64,000 nt of DNA, taken from positions 2,865,155-2,929,154 of the forward strand of contig OZ023189.1 in assembly GCA_963995505.1 (NCBI GenBank), read 5' to 3'. How positions within the stretch are numbered: the first letter of the stretch is position 1; every line of letters starts with the position of its first letter. The stretch comes from Hypericum androsaemum. Lineage: Eukaryota; Streptophyta; Magnoliopsida; Malpighiales; Hypericaceae. A program made the position numbers and the translations under genes. Shown in pieces: positions 10,825 to 22,740 of the stretch. A model generated the notes under the pieces. It was not told the origin of the DNA. It made no database searches and worked only from the letters and a program-made list of their open reading frames with translations.

Positions 10825-12606
10825 CTAATGACGTTTCCAATTCATATTTCTACCACTGGTCGTATACGGCTCTGAAGGATGACGTTCTCTACTGCCTCGG
10901 CGTAGTTGCACAACATGATGAGCAGGTTCCCTTTCTTCTACAGTGTCACTCGCCAGCTGTATGTCTTCGTTGTTACCTGTTTGGTCATTCACATCCATTG
11001 TTGGACTTGTGGAGTTCATCAAGTCATTTATTTCTCCAAAAGACCCCGTGACTTGATTGCCAAATTGACTAAAAGGCGTGGAAAATGCTGGCGAGTGACC
11101 ACCAAAATTTTGAAAAGTTTGAAGTACTTGTGTATCGAACATGGCCGGTCTATAGAAGCTTTGCTGTGAAGATTGTCCCCCATATCCCGAGACTCTAAAT
11201 ATGGCTGCGAACTTGACCCCGGCATACTAGGATCACATGGTGGCATGTAATCATTCCATTGGAGGGGCGGCATGACAGGAATGCAAGGTATGGGCTGCAC
11301 ACTCATGACTGGTCTCCTCCTACTTGAAAGGATTCTCTTACTTCTACCCCGCAGTTTCTAATTAGATAAAATTAGGTAATTTAAATTAGTAAATAAAAGA
11401 AAACAACCGCCAGTGTAGTTTGTAGCATATTTTACCTTCTCGTCTTCTTCAATTCCATAATCTGCATTTAACTCAACATTATAGGATTCCTGGGAAACCG
11501 GCACATCACGATAGCGGCGTTGCTCATCAGCAGCACCAAGTGCTGATTCCACCCCACGGCGAACCTCATCATTTTGACACATCTGCCTCACACGCTCAAG
11601 TGTGTCAACCTATTATACAAAATGGAGAATCATTAGTATATAATAGTTATATAAAAGACATCAGCCAAATTAATTTCATACTAAATATACTTACTAATTC
11701 GGGTTGTACCGCACCACACGGTGTCATAAAGCGAAACGTGTTTTGCCTATACCAGTTCATGCTTTTGCTGTGGAAATGAATATAGTGATCTCCACGAACA
11801 CCTTGTACCACATGATTGTGCCGATTTCTCCACACTGCCACATGACCTTTAAAATACTTTTCCCAATTCCAATCAGATTTACCTCTTTTATCTCCCGCGT
11901 GGATAGCTTCATGGGGCTCAGGATGGTGTGGGATGTGTTGTGCCATCCCAAATTGTCTCAAAATGCGATCGGGATAGTGCCACTCCACATGTTCGAAATA
12001 AATTAATGGGACCCGGGCTCGCCACAGTTGTACCAATTCCGTATTGCAGACGCTCTCACCGAAGCCTTATGATTCATAAGGTTGCCAAACAATCTATAAT
12101 AATAAAACAAAAAGACTTATTTCGTGTAATGGGACCCAGACATGTGTTTTCTTTTAAGATGACATATAATAGGAAATGTAAGATGACATACGTCTGAGTA
12201 CTGTAGATGTTCGAGCACGCGTCGCATATCGGGCATCATTTTCTTAAAGGATTGTTTCATGTCAATGCTCGAAGTCCACCTACATCAGCAAAAAAAAATT
12301 CAAAAAACTAGGATAATATAACGAAGACATATTTAAATGTAACACATTGCAATTTTATACCTGATGCCTAATGCGTCCAAGGCTTGTAATCGTACTCGTT
12401 CCTTTACAATTATGGGACGACATGGACGAATCCGCTCCCAAGCCCACATACATAGCAAATTTACGGCTCCACCGATGTCACTGCTTTCCGGGTTGGTTGC
12501 AATACACAATTGTTTGTACAAAAAGGACAAACATGCGCCACCCCAGTTTGTGTCCTCCACCGTGAGCTGTCTCTATATGTGCTCTGCGTTCATCATTACC
12601 CTACAA
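10825..12606 (-). pseudogene. Plant mobile domain (PMD, MAIN-LIKE type) protein gene, 5'-truncated and decayed
   Basis: Exons on the minus strand: about 12606-12361, 12279-12192, 12093-11695, 11609-11436 and 11357-10825, with GT-AG introns and matching phases. Typical PMD signatures are NWGGACLSFLYKQLC, GGAVNLLCMWAWERIRP, LEHLQYSD, WQPYES-GFGESVCNTELVQL, VEWHYPDRILRQFGMAQ and FHSKSMNWYR. The C-terminal tail with FDTQVLQTFQNFGG and RERHPSEPYTTSGRNMNWKR is also characteristic. Lesions: a frameshift just before VEDTNWGG (near 12570), an in-frame TAA at 12069-12067 inside WQPYES*GFGES, and a one-base frameshift near 11187 in the C-terminal exon. The 5' part of the gene is lost at the junction with the LINE. 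MAIN/MAIL-type PMD proteins are nuclear factors in silencing and also occur as TE-carried genes. The adjacent MULE, convergently oriented, suggests the latter. Confidence 0.85.
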
Positions 12607-15600
12607 TGACAAAGCAGCCAAGTGAAAAATTAGATGCGCTCAGGGACCCGGAGAGTCCAAATCTAGTGCCAAATCGGGTCTCCCGATGGCATCCCCTCCT
12701 CCCTGCACAGCTCCCTATAAAGCGACTGAGAGGTGAATCACCCATATTGAGTAAGTCCCCAAGACATGGAGTCCGTCCTCCCTAGAGAAGGCTGCAAAAA
12801 AATCGACATCAGTGAGCTAATAATATGTCGAGGTAATAGTGTCTCAAGGTATGAGATGTCCCAGCCGCTCTTCGTGGACCAGTACTCGGCCACTCTTTTA
12901 TCGGCTTCCTCTGTAGGGAGATCGCCAAGGAGGTGGTTCCGGAGAGAAGAGGGAGAGAGCCACGGGTCATCCCAAAAAGATGTGAGTAGCCCATTGCCCA
13001 CATCCCGGGGAAGGCTAAGGGCAAGGATCCGGCGGGCCTTGACCATGGCCTGCCAGGTGGCAGAGGCTCCAACTTTTGGTTGTAACAAATTTAGGTCGTT
13101 GCCCTCCCTGCCATACTTGCCCCATAGGACTTGCGCTCAAAGGAACTCTTGGGATTGGAGAAGTTTCCAAGGCATCTTCCCAAAGAAAGCCATATTGGCC
13201 TTCAGCATAGGCCAGAACCCCAATTTACCCACCTCTTTAGGGAGGTATAGGATGAACTCACGGACACAGCGGTCCATATCCAGGCATGTGCCAATGGGAA
13301 GGAGGTATGTCTGCATCGTGTGGGTGGAAATAGAAGACAATACCGAGCGGGCTAGGGTCAGGCGACCCGCCCTACTCAAGGATCTCGCCTTCCAACCGTC
13401 CAACCTCCCTCGTATTTTTCAGAATATAGCAGTAGTTCTGGCGCCGGTCTCTAATGATGTCGGTGGGAGTACTTAGGTACTGTCCAAAGTCTATAGTCAA
13501 AGAAATTCCCATTAGGTCGCTGAGCTGGCTGGCAAGCTCCGGGCTAACATTCTGGGACACTATAAACTTGGACTTGGAAGACTGACCCAGTGCCCTGAAC
13601 ATCTGCAGAATGTCTCAATGAGGTCCCTAACAGTCTCAGCTTGGCCTACTGAGGTTTCACAAAGGAGGATCAGGTCATCAGCAAACATCAACTGGGATAG
13701 GGGAGGGGCACGTCGTGTTAGTCTGATGGGGGCCCAATGCCCCTCCTGTACCAGTTGCTCTATTGCATGTAAGAGCTGCTCCATGCAAAGGACAAAGAGG
13801 TACGGGGAGATGGGATCACCCTGATGAATCCTGCAGGATGGGAGTAATGCATCAATCTTCCCCCTATTCCATATGACACACATCGAGGGAGTCTAGACAC
13901 TCTTCATCGCCAAATCAATAAAGGCCACTTGAAGGTCAGTCATGAGGAGCATCTTATAGAGGAGGTCCCAGCTAAGTCAGTCATAAGCCTTCTCAAAGTC
14001 GAGCTTGATGACCATCTAGTCGATTCGATCCCATTTTGAGGTATCGAGTCGATCACCTCCCAAAGGATAAAAATATTATCTAACATGTAGCGACTATGAA
14101 CAAAACTGGACTACGCCAGGCTGGCCGTCATATCAAGTAAAGGCTTTAGTCTACCCATTAGGATCTTTGTAATAATCTTATACAGAATACTACAACGGCT
14201 AATAGGCCAGAATTGGGTCAGGGACTCTAGAGAGGGGACTTTAGGGATCAACGTGATCATGGTGGTATTTAGGTTAGGAGGAGTCACTACTATGGAAGAA
14301 GTCCTAGATCTGAGTACACACCGAGTCACCTACCACTGGCCAGCATCTCTATAAGAAGATGGCCTGATAACCATCTTCTCATGGGGCCTTATAGAGGTCC
14401 ATTTAGAACAAGCTCTCTCGGATGTCCGATCGAGATAGAGGTCTACAGAGGTCTGCTATGAGGCTGATATCTAGGGCGGGGAAGCCATTTCAGAAGGGAA
14501 ACTCTGGCCAAAATGTCTCCTCCTCCGTATACAATCTCCAAAAGTGGTCAACGGCCAGCGCACACAAGGAGTCCTAGTCCTAGAGCCATTCCTCGCCAGG
14601 GGAGAGGAGTCCACGGACCCTGTTCCCATTGCGGTCTCCATCTGCTATCCACTACTTTCTGGATTTCTGTAACCAAAAAAGTACCTCCTGGTCAAGAATA
14701 ACCCCTAACTCTGTGTAAAGCTTCTCCTCTAGCCGAAGAAGACCCCATGTAGTACCCGAGTCAAATGACTTATGCACTCCCTCAATCCTAGCCATGCATC
14801 TCTCTTTGCTGCCCGAACACATCCCGGTTCTACTGGCGTGGTCTAGGCCACTGAGTCTCTGTGAAGGCCATGAAGTCAGACAGTATGAGCCAGGCAGCTT
14901 GGCAGCGGAACGGCCTCTCCCTTCTTCTTCCTCCTTCACTTGGGCAAAAGTTAAGGAGGATCAGGGAGTGATCCGAGATAATCCGTGGTAGATGTCTAAC
15001 TACCAACTTCAGGCCAGTCTAGCCTCCAGTCCCCATTGCACAAGACCCGATCAAGGCACTTCAAGATTCGAGTAGAACTCTTACGGCCCCAAGCCCATGT
15101 AAATCTTGGCCTAAGAAAGTTGATATCGATGAGACCAATAGTTTCAATGTGCTCGACGAAGCAGATATTCAGGTCTGATAGATCACCTGACCCTCCTTAT
15201 CTCTCCTCAAGAGATATGATATCATTGAAGTCACCTCCAAGGATCCGTGGCCCAGTGATGGTGGAGCTAAGGGCAGTGAGTTGGTTCCACATACCTTGTA
15301 GTTCAGCAGCTTTAGGACTGGCATAAATGGTTGAAACCTGGAAGGACTCTTGATAGATGCTGACCTTTGCCAGGGTTCAAACAGAGAGCAACACGTCATG
15401 CCGACATGGTCATAGGGCTCACATCCTCCTCCGTGCATGCTTCCACATCATCCACTCCTCGGGCCTCCGCTGGGTTAGTAAGCGTCTGGTGGGCCAGTAA
15501 CTGGGCAGTCTCTGTGTCTCCTCACAGATAATGGGCTAGGTCACTATCTTGCCCATTCGGAGGTTGGGCCATTAATGGCTCCTTCGATCTGGGCCGTCCA

Positions 15601-16960
15601 AGCTCTCTATTTAGTTGTTGCCGAGCCCGGGTCTTCCCCTTGGTCTAAGTCAAGGTAATAATTGGCCCATTGGGGGGGGAGGCTGGTGGGCCTTAGCCTT
15701 CTCCTTTCTTTTGTGGGCTGCTTTGGACTTTGCGTGGAAACCTGTAATAGGTGGAACGAGCTCAGAATTCATAGTGGGCTCAGTGCTTGGGTTTCCATCT
15801 CCTCGGGTTCATAAGGAAATTATTTTCTCTCGTTGGGCGTGGGCTATTTTTTTCCTCCAATTTTGGGCTCCTCCTTTACCTGCATAATTTGAAACTGAGC
15901 TTGGGTCAATAATGGTAGTGACTGGATTGGGGCTTAAATGAGAAGATTTTTTAAGATTCGCCAGGCTAGCGCGTACAGATTGGGTAAATTTAAGCGGGAC
16001 ACCCTCTTTGGAAGTAGCCGTTGCAGACGAGGAGGGATCCCGCGTAGATTTTGCCTGCGATTGAGCAGAAATTCTGGCCTTTCTCGTTATGGCCTTTCCC
16101 CTCCTCTCAAAGACCTCCCCCTGGTGAATTTGCGCCAGTGCTCCGATGGTCTGCTTGTCGGGCGGATCCTCCTCTTCTGGTGGATGGTCGTAACCACTGA
16201 GCACGGCAAATCTTTTCCCGGATGGGCCTCCGATCCCTTCTGTTCTGGGAGCTCGACAAGGACGGCGGGTTATCGTCATCCACTTGCCGATGATGGGCTT
16301 AGCGCTCTAGTTCTCCCCGAGTCTGGGTTGGGGAAGGGTTGCTCCGGCATCATCCTGGTGTATCGATGATGTTTGTTGAGCATTTCCCGTAGCTTCAGTC
16401 AGCGGTGGTGCTGCCGAACTTGGAGCCTCTGGGCATGCCATTGATAAGTGACCGTACGCATCTCATGCAAATAACATAGAGATTCTTATATTCAATCTTA
16501 ATTCTCTTCCCATTGATTAGCAGAATCCCAGAGAGTGGTTTGTAGAGGTCGATCTCGATGCATATACGAAAATAGCAGCCTCGCTGAGCTCAGAGTGTCA
16601 TATCGTCGACCTTGAACGACTTTTCGAGGGCCTGAGAGATTCCAAGTAATATCACTCGTGATAGAAGTTGATTAGGATTCCGAACAGCCTAATCCAGACC
16701 ATGGTAGAGGATATCGAGGATGTGGCTAGTTTGAATTCTGGCAACCAGCGGTGAACCGTTAGGTAATGGCCTGTGAGCGTCCATGGACCTTCCGCCAGCA
16801 CCTTGGTTTGGTCTTCTTAGTGTCCAAATTGAACCATGTAATACCCGTTGGGCAAGTTGATAAGCGTCATCATTCCCTTCGGTTTCCATAGATTACAGAG
16901 ATGGCATTCCATGACCTGATGAGTCATGAAGCCCATTTGGAGCATGTTGCACTGACCTCT
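12575..16960 (-). mobile_element. L1-type LINE, minus strand, decayed and lacking its 3' end
   Basis: Read on the minus strand from high to low coordinates. ORF1 remnant at about 16920-16440 has DUF4283-like PWTLTGHYLTVHRWLPEF and a zinc-knuckle-like YVICMRC. A low-complexity Pro/Ser linker follows at 16370-15600. The endonuclease is at about 15440-14900, with LGGDFNDIISLEERRGG, FTWAWGRKSSTRI and LDRVLCNGDWRLD. Reverse transcriptase is at 14330-13137, with TMITLIPKVPSLESL, RCSILYKIITKILMGRLKP, CRIHQGDPISPYLFVLCMEQ, LMFADDLILLCE and WKARSLSRAGRLTLARSVL. A zf-RVT tail is at 12780-12600 (IWTLRVPERI). Many stops and frameshifts break every ORF. There is no RNase H or poly(A) tail: the element stops in the zf-RVT domain at the PMD exon. 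Plus-strand ORFs here are shadows. Confidence 0.85.
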
Positions 16961-17181
16961 TTTGAATCAATTTACAACATATTTAATTGGTTAGAAATTG
17001 AGTAATTTTCTCAAATTTGCATCTTTCATAGTTGATACATTTCAATTTGGTCTGTTTGTTCATTATATTACTCTTTAAATTTTGAGACAATATATATTAT
17101 GTAAATTTGAAAATTTTGATAAATAATTTTTGTGACGGCGGATGAAGAAGTTTACTTGTGACCAACCATGGTGGCGGGTAT

Positions 17182-17336
17182 TAACAAAGTTTGAAGATCG
17201 TGATCAACGGAAACGATGAACGATTTTATTAAAGTGAATTAAGCTGAGCCAAAACTACTTTTTTCTTTTAATTTATTCTATTCGACTTTATTTACGCTTA
17301 ACATCTTGATGAGAGCTGCAACTAGATTATTTAACA
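17182..17336 (-). repeat. 3' LTR of the copia element, internally deleted (155 bp)
   Basis: Its outer segments match the 5' LTR closely (for example ACGCTTAACATCTTGATGAG at 17294 and 22465 on the plus strand). An internal stretch of about 190 bp is missing, with AAACTACTTTTTTCTTTTAA at the junction. Single-base differences elsewhere show that the two LTRs have diverged since insertion. Confidence 0.85.
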
Positions 17337-20300
17337 CGCCCCCGTAAGCTGGAGTATGTATATCCATCAGACCCAGCTTACTAGTAAGAAACTCAAAGCG
17401 TGCTGCAGTAAGGTTCTTTGTGAACAAATCAGCAAGTTGGAATTGTGTCTTCATGTGAAAAAGCTTGATCAAGCCTTGTTGAACCTTTTCTCGGACTAGA
17501 TGGCAATCTAGCTCTATATGCTTCGTTCTTTCATGAAATACTGGGTTTTCAGCGATGTGGATTGCCGATTTATTATCATACTATACCAAGGCTAGTTCTT
17601 TACGCATAATACCAAAGTATTGTAGCAAATAAGTTAACCATTGGACTTCATGAGTCGTGGCTGTAAGAGCCATGTATTCAGCCTCTGACAATGATCGAGA
17701 AATGGGTACTTGCTTCTAAGCTTTCCAAGAAATAAATGAATCACCAAGGTAAACACAGTAGCCATTTACTGATCTCCTTGTATCAATACAGGAAGCCCAA
17801 TCGCTGTCTGAATATGCCTTGAGCTGCACTTATGGTGTTGTAAAAGCTGTCAATTGAGTACCTAGTGTTGTACTGTAGTATAGTTCTGTGCCTAGTGACC
17901 TTTGATGTATTTGAGGATGTGATAAGCAGCAGTAAGATATGTGTCACGTGGTTGAGTGAGATACTGGCTTAGTTGCTGAACCGCGAACACAATATCTGGT
18001 CTAGTGGCTATAAGATATAGTAATTTCCCAATCAGTCTTTGATAATGAGAAGAGTCTTCAATATTTTCTTTTCCATCAATTCTGATCTTGACAATTGGCT
18101 TGCCATCGACATCATAAGCCAATTCATCTAGCAAAGTACCAGCATTAGCACTGAGTTAATAACTTAAATCCATTGGGGCCCTCCTCGGCTTACAACCCAG
18201 ATAACCTGCATCTTTCAAGAGTTCTAATGCATTTTTTTTGAAAAAGATGCATACCAGTAGCATTTCTGGCCACCTCTAAGCCGAGAAAGTACTTGAGTTG
18301 GCCGAGGTCCTTGAGCTTGAGAGTATGGGCAAGGTGATGTTTGGTTTCAGTGATGATATCCGAAGAATTTCCTGCCATGATGATGTCATCAACGTACACC
18401 AAGAGTACTGTAAAAGAATCAGAACGAGTGAGAGTGAACATAGAGTAATCACTTGTAGACTGGATGAAACCAAATTCCAATAAAATCGAAGTCAGCTTGG
18501 CAAACCATTGCCGACTAGCCTGCTTCAATCCATAAAGAGACTTTTGAAGACGACAGACTTTGTGTGAATCAGTAGGAGAGACCTGTAAGCCATTTGGAAT
18601 CGCCATATAGACCTCCTCTATGAGATCCCCATGTAAAAAAGCGTTAGTCACATCTAATTGCTCAAGAATCCAATGATGTTGAATAGCCACAGCGAGAAGA
18701 GTGCGTATTGTAGTCATTTTGGTAACATGACTAAATGTATCAAAGTAATCTATACATAGAGATTGGGTATAACCGTTGGCCACTAGTCACGCCTTGTATT
18801 GTTCGATGCTACCATCAGCTTTATGTTTAATTTTAAACACTCACTTGCTCCATATGGGCTATTTTCCAGGTGGCAAATCGACCAAAGTCCAAGTTTGATT
18901 CTGCGCAAGAGCAAAAAGTTCCAATTGCATAGCATTGATCCAACATTCTTCCTTAGTAGCTTGTTCATAGGTTTCAGGTTCGATTTGGCTAGCAATGGAG
19001 ATACTAAAAGCTAGAAAAGTAGGTGAAAGATGTGACAATGTAAAATAAGAGTGTAAAGGATAGGGAGTAGTGGATTTAGAAAAAGAAATAGAGGGCTGAC
19101 CTGAGGGAATCTTGGCAAACTGTGCAATGGAAATCTCATGGTCAAAGTCTTGGAGGTAAGATGGTATGGTTTTTTGTCGAGTGGATCGGCGTTGGCGTGG
19201 AAGTGGATTGGATGAGTTAGGTGGAGATGTGGGAAGAGGTTGTGGTCGGGTCGGCTGAACTTGCTGCTGCAGATTCTGCAGTGGAACTTGCTGCACATGT
19301 TGCAGAGGAACTTGTTGCACATGTTGCACATGAGACAACTGGGTATTTTGCAGGTCGTAATGGTCCAAATGTAACTGATGGGAGTGTTGTAAACTCAGCA
19401 GAGAGTCTTGTTGCAGACTCTGCAACTCTGGTGTCTGCAATTCTGCAGACTGTAAAAGTTGCAGTGGTGGACACTACTGCGGCAAGGTAGGGGGATCAAA
19501 AACTGTTAGCTGTGGCGTATGTGATTTGGGTGAGGAGTTGGATGACGGATTGGGTAAGGGGTTTGTGGTATGATAATATGATTTAGAATAGTGACGAGTC
19601 TTCTGAAATTGGAAAATCCGCTCATAAAAAATAGCATCTATGGATATGACAATCTAATGATTCTATAGATTATACAGTTTATAACCCTTAATTCCATCTA
19701 AAAATCCCAAGAGAACAAACTGTTGAGCTCTGGGTGCCAACTTTGATCTGTGAACTATAGGTACGGCTGCGTAACTCAAGCAACCAACAATGCACAAGTG
19801 ATTGTAGTTTGGTTTCTTCCTATGTAAACTTCGAAAGGTGTCTTATTGCCAAGATAGGAAGAGGGCAATCAATTGATTAGATGAACTGCAAAGAGCACAA
19901 CATCACTCCAGAAGCAAGTTGGCATATAAGCTTGGATGACCAAGACTCGAGCTATGTTCAAAATATCTTGATGCTTGCGTTCCACCCGGCTGTTTTGCTG
20001 TGGTGTATAAACACAACTGACTCCATGAATGATCCTTTTGTTCCATAAAACTCTCTCATGTCAAACTCCTTTCCTTGATTAGAACGGATCCTCCTGACTT
20101 TTGTATCAAACTGAGTCTCCACTAACTGACAGAATTGTTCTATGATCATGCGAATAGATGATTTGTCTTTCAGCAAATATAACCAAACTGAGCGTGTATG
20201 GTCAACAATTGTCAAAAAATATGAGTAACCATCATGGGAAGGTTCACTATACTTGCCCCAAATGTCTAAATGGATCAATTCAAAACAAGTTGAAGCCAAT

Positions 20301-22130
20301 GAATCACAAACAGGAAAAGGCAATCATTTATGCCTGGAGAAATGACACACTTCACAGTGTGCTGACTTATTGGCAACCACAGAAGAGTCCTGATGACAAA
20401 TCTCTGAAATTCTGGACCAAGAAACATGCCCCAAACGACAATGCCAGAGGTCGAGGTCCTGCTCATGGTAAGTGGCTACTACAACAGGTGGGGAAATAGG
20501 TTGTGTAGGTTGGTTGGGTGAGGTAAGGTCAAGGATATATAGACCATGAGATTCCACGGCTTTACCAATCACTCTCGAACTGATTTGGTCTTGAATAAAA
20601 CAAAAACTATGAGTAAAACTGAACTAAAAAGGGAATGAAGAGGTTAGCTTGCTGACTGACAACAGATTAAAGGTGAAAGAAGGCACGAGAAGCACATTGA
20701 ACAAGAACAAATGTTCAGAAAGTTACACAGTGCCTATATGAGTAGCTGAGATATGTTGGTCATTAGGTAGTATGATGGTAGTGTTAGTGATAGGGCGAAG
20801 TTCAGTGAAATATTGAGCTGAACAGACTATATGGTCGGAAGCACACGAGTCTAGGACCCAAGTATTGGAAGGGCAAAGCTCTAAGTGATAAAGAGAAATG
20901 CTTACCAGAAAAGGGTGTTTTGTGAACAAAATTGACCTGAGATTGATCTAAGGATGAGGCACTAGGAACTGAACACTTAGGCACACCAAAAGTTTGTTGG
21001 ACCAAAGCCACCAAATGAGGGAATTGCTCTGCCGAAAGCCCAATGTCTCAAGACTTTGGCTCATTGATGGCATGCCCTCAGGAGGAATGCGATCATGAGC
21101 TGGAATATACTTTGCCGTGAGTGTCAGATGACGCCGCTGACTGAACTGATCCTGCAAAAGGATTTGCATTATAACTAGGCTTGTTAGTGAACTTGAAATT
21201 TGGAGGAAAACCATACTTCCGATAACACTTCTCAACCGTACCTTCCTTGCCACAGTAGGTACACACAGTTTTCTTTTGATCATTCCAGCTTTTTTTATTG
21301 GGACCTCTAGATTTATTGTAACTACCAGAGTCCTTGGACTTGATAGAACCAACCACAACGCTGTTATTCCCAGAATTCAACAGCTGCTGCTCGTGCTGCA
21401 AACCAAGATACAATGTTCTGCTCATGTTGGGCAGAGGATCAACCAACATAATTTATGAGCGGACCATATCGTAATTGTCATTCAAACCATCAAAAACTTA
21501 ATCAAGTCTTGTTGCAGATAAACTCTGGTAGACCTTACTGAATCACAATCCGAAGAACCTTTTTCCTTATCCAAACACTTGCACAAGGGAGTAGAACGAT
21601 ATTGATTGAATTGGTCCCAAAGCGTCCTAAAAGTTGTGTAATATTTTGTAATAGAGAGTCCTCCCTATTTCAAAGTGCACAGTTGCATCTGCAACCTCGC
21701 GATCTGAATAGAATCGCCCGTTCCAAAGCGTTCTTTCAGATCAGTCCAGACTTCAGCAACAGTATCTAAGCCATTGAGACTTTGAGCAATCGAAGGTTCA
21801 ACGGAAGCCATTAACCAACTAATAACCATATTATTGCATCCTTCCCACTCAATATAATCATCATCACCAAACTCAGGCGGAGTAAAGGTCGGATCAACTA
21901 ATTGCCACTTCTTCTTAGATCTCAAAGCTCGTTGCATGTATTTACTCCAACTATGATAATTTGTGTTAGTAAGAGGTGGAGTAACGAGTACTGAAGTCGG
22001 ATTCTCGCTAGGATGCAGGTAAAAAAGGGAAGTCTCTCGAGTGTTACCAGAAATTGGAGGCTCAGGAACGATGCATTGGCCGCCATTAAAGCTTCTCTGA
22101 AGCTCCTGTGAAAAATCCAGGATTCGGTTA
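17278..22130 (-). pseudogene. Copia gag-pol polyprotein, decayed
   Basis: On the minus strand: gag at about 21950-21090 (WEGCNNMVISWLMASVEPSI, LNGLDTVAEVWTDLKERFG). Its zinc knuckle CTYCGKEGTVEKC lacks the His of CCHC. Protease WVLDSCASDHIVCS (about 20850) has Cys for the usual Gly after Asp-Ser. GAG-pre-integrase LWHCRLGHVSWSRISEICHQ is at about 20440. The integrase (20320-19958) keeps LDIWGKYSEP but has RSNQGKEF where RSDNGxEF is usual, losing the second catalytic Asp. A Gln-rich linker lies at 19440-19217. RT (18783-18190) has EQLDVTNAFLHGDL, QKSLYGLKQASRQW and LLVYVDDIIMAG. RNase H pieces are at 18134-17892 (TRPDIVFAVQQLSQYL) and 17472-17278 (LADLFTKNL). Stops and frameshifts separate every block. 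Confidence 0.9.
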
Positions 22131-22147
22131 GGCTTGCTTTAGCCTAG

Positions 22148-22159
22148 GCTCTGATACCA
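22148..22159 (-). other. Primer binding site (initiator tRNA-Met)
   Basis: The minus strand reads TGGTATCAGAGC directly after the 5' LTR end, the standard copia PBS complementary to the 3' end of initiator methionine tRNA. Confidence 0.85.
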
Positions 22160-22505
22160 TAACAAAGTTTGAAGATCGTGATCAACGGAGACGATGAACG
22201 GTTTTATTAAAGTGAATTAAGCTGAGCCATAGTAGCTAGCTAGCTAGAGGAAGAAGAGACGATTATTTCTCCTTCTAGGAGTCTCGAAATCTAATTTGGT
22301 ACAGAAAATTCTATTTATACTAATTTCTATCCAGGAAGCTAGAATGACTCAAGTCCACGCGAATGTTCTAGTTGGGCCAGGCCCATGATCTTTTTAGAAC
22401 TCATGCTCAGGCCCTTCGGTAAGCTGCTTTCTTCTCTTCACTTATTCTATTCGACTTCATTTACGCTTAACATCTTGATGAGAGCTGCAACTGGATTATT
22501 TAACA
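22160..22505 (-). repeat. 5' LTR of the copia element (346 bp)
   Basis: On the minus strand it starts TGTTAAATAATCCAGTTGCA and ends ATCTTCAAACTTTGTTA, immediately followed by the PBS. It shares both ends with the 3' LTR but keeps about 190 bp of middle sequence that the 3' LTR has lost, including a run of GCTA repeats near 22236. Confidence 0.85.
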
Positions 22506-22507
22506 GG

Positions 22508-22740
22508 GATCGGCGGTGGGGTGCATGGAAGATTTTCTAGAGGTTTGGAGTCTTTCGGAAGAAACTCACTTGATGAAGGTGTGAAGGAGAGATCGTTTGG
22601 AATTCTATCTTGGGCAAAGAATGTGAAGAACTGGGCTAATATGATGGGCCTCAGCAATCGGAGGCTAACCTCATGCAAATGCAAAGGATAAATTTCTTGC
22701 AGGGCCAGGCTTACGAATTTGTTCGGTGTAACCACTTACC
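22508..22740 (-). other. Possible LINE 5' remnant beyond the copia insertion
   Basis: A 79-codon minus-strand reading (starting LQEIYPLHLHEVSLRLLR, ending PLENLPCTPPPIP) abuts the copia 5' LTR. It could be the upstream part of the LINE ORF1/5' region separated by the copia insertion, because the LINE remnant resumes on the other side. I recognise no domain in it. The assignment is by position only. Confidence 0.25.

Larger units (their letters stand above)
17182..22505 (-). mobile_element. Ty1/copia LTR retrotransposon, minus strand (5324 bp)
   Basis: Two related LTRs bound the element (5' LTR 22160-22505, 3' LTR 17182-17336). Directly inside the 5' LTR is a PBS complementary to initiator tRNA-Met (TGGTATCAGAGC on the minus strand). 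Directly inside the 3' LTR is a purine-rich tract ending GGGGGCG. Host flanks are ATCCC and ATACC on the minus strand, a 4/5-matching possible target duplication. The order of gag, protease, integrase, RT and RNase H is copia. All ORFs are broken, so the element is dead. It is inserted in sequence upstream of the LINE, whose 5' region may continue at 22508-22740. Confidence 0.9.

Noticed and set aside
12766..13476. 236-codon plus-strand ORF
   Set aside because: It is antisense to the LINE reverse transcriptase on the minus strand, and has no domain of its own.
19221..19490. Plus-strand Ala/Val-rich ORF
   Set aside because: Antisense to the CAG-rich, Gln-rich linker of the copia polyprotein.
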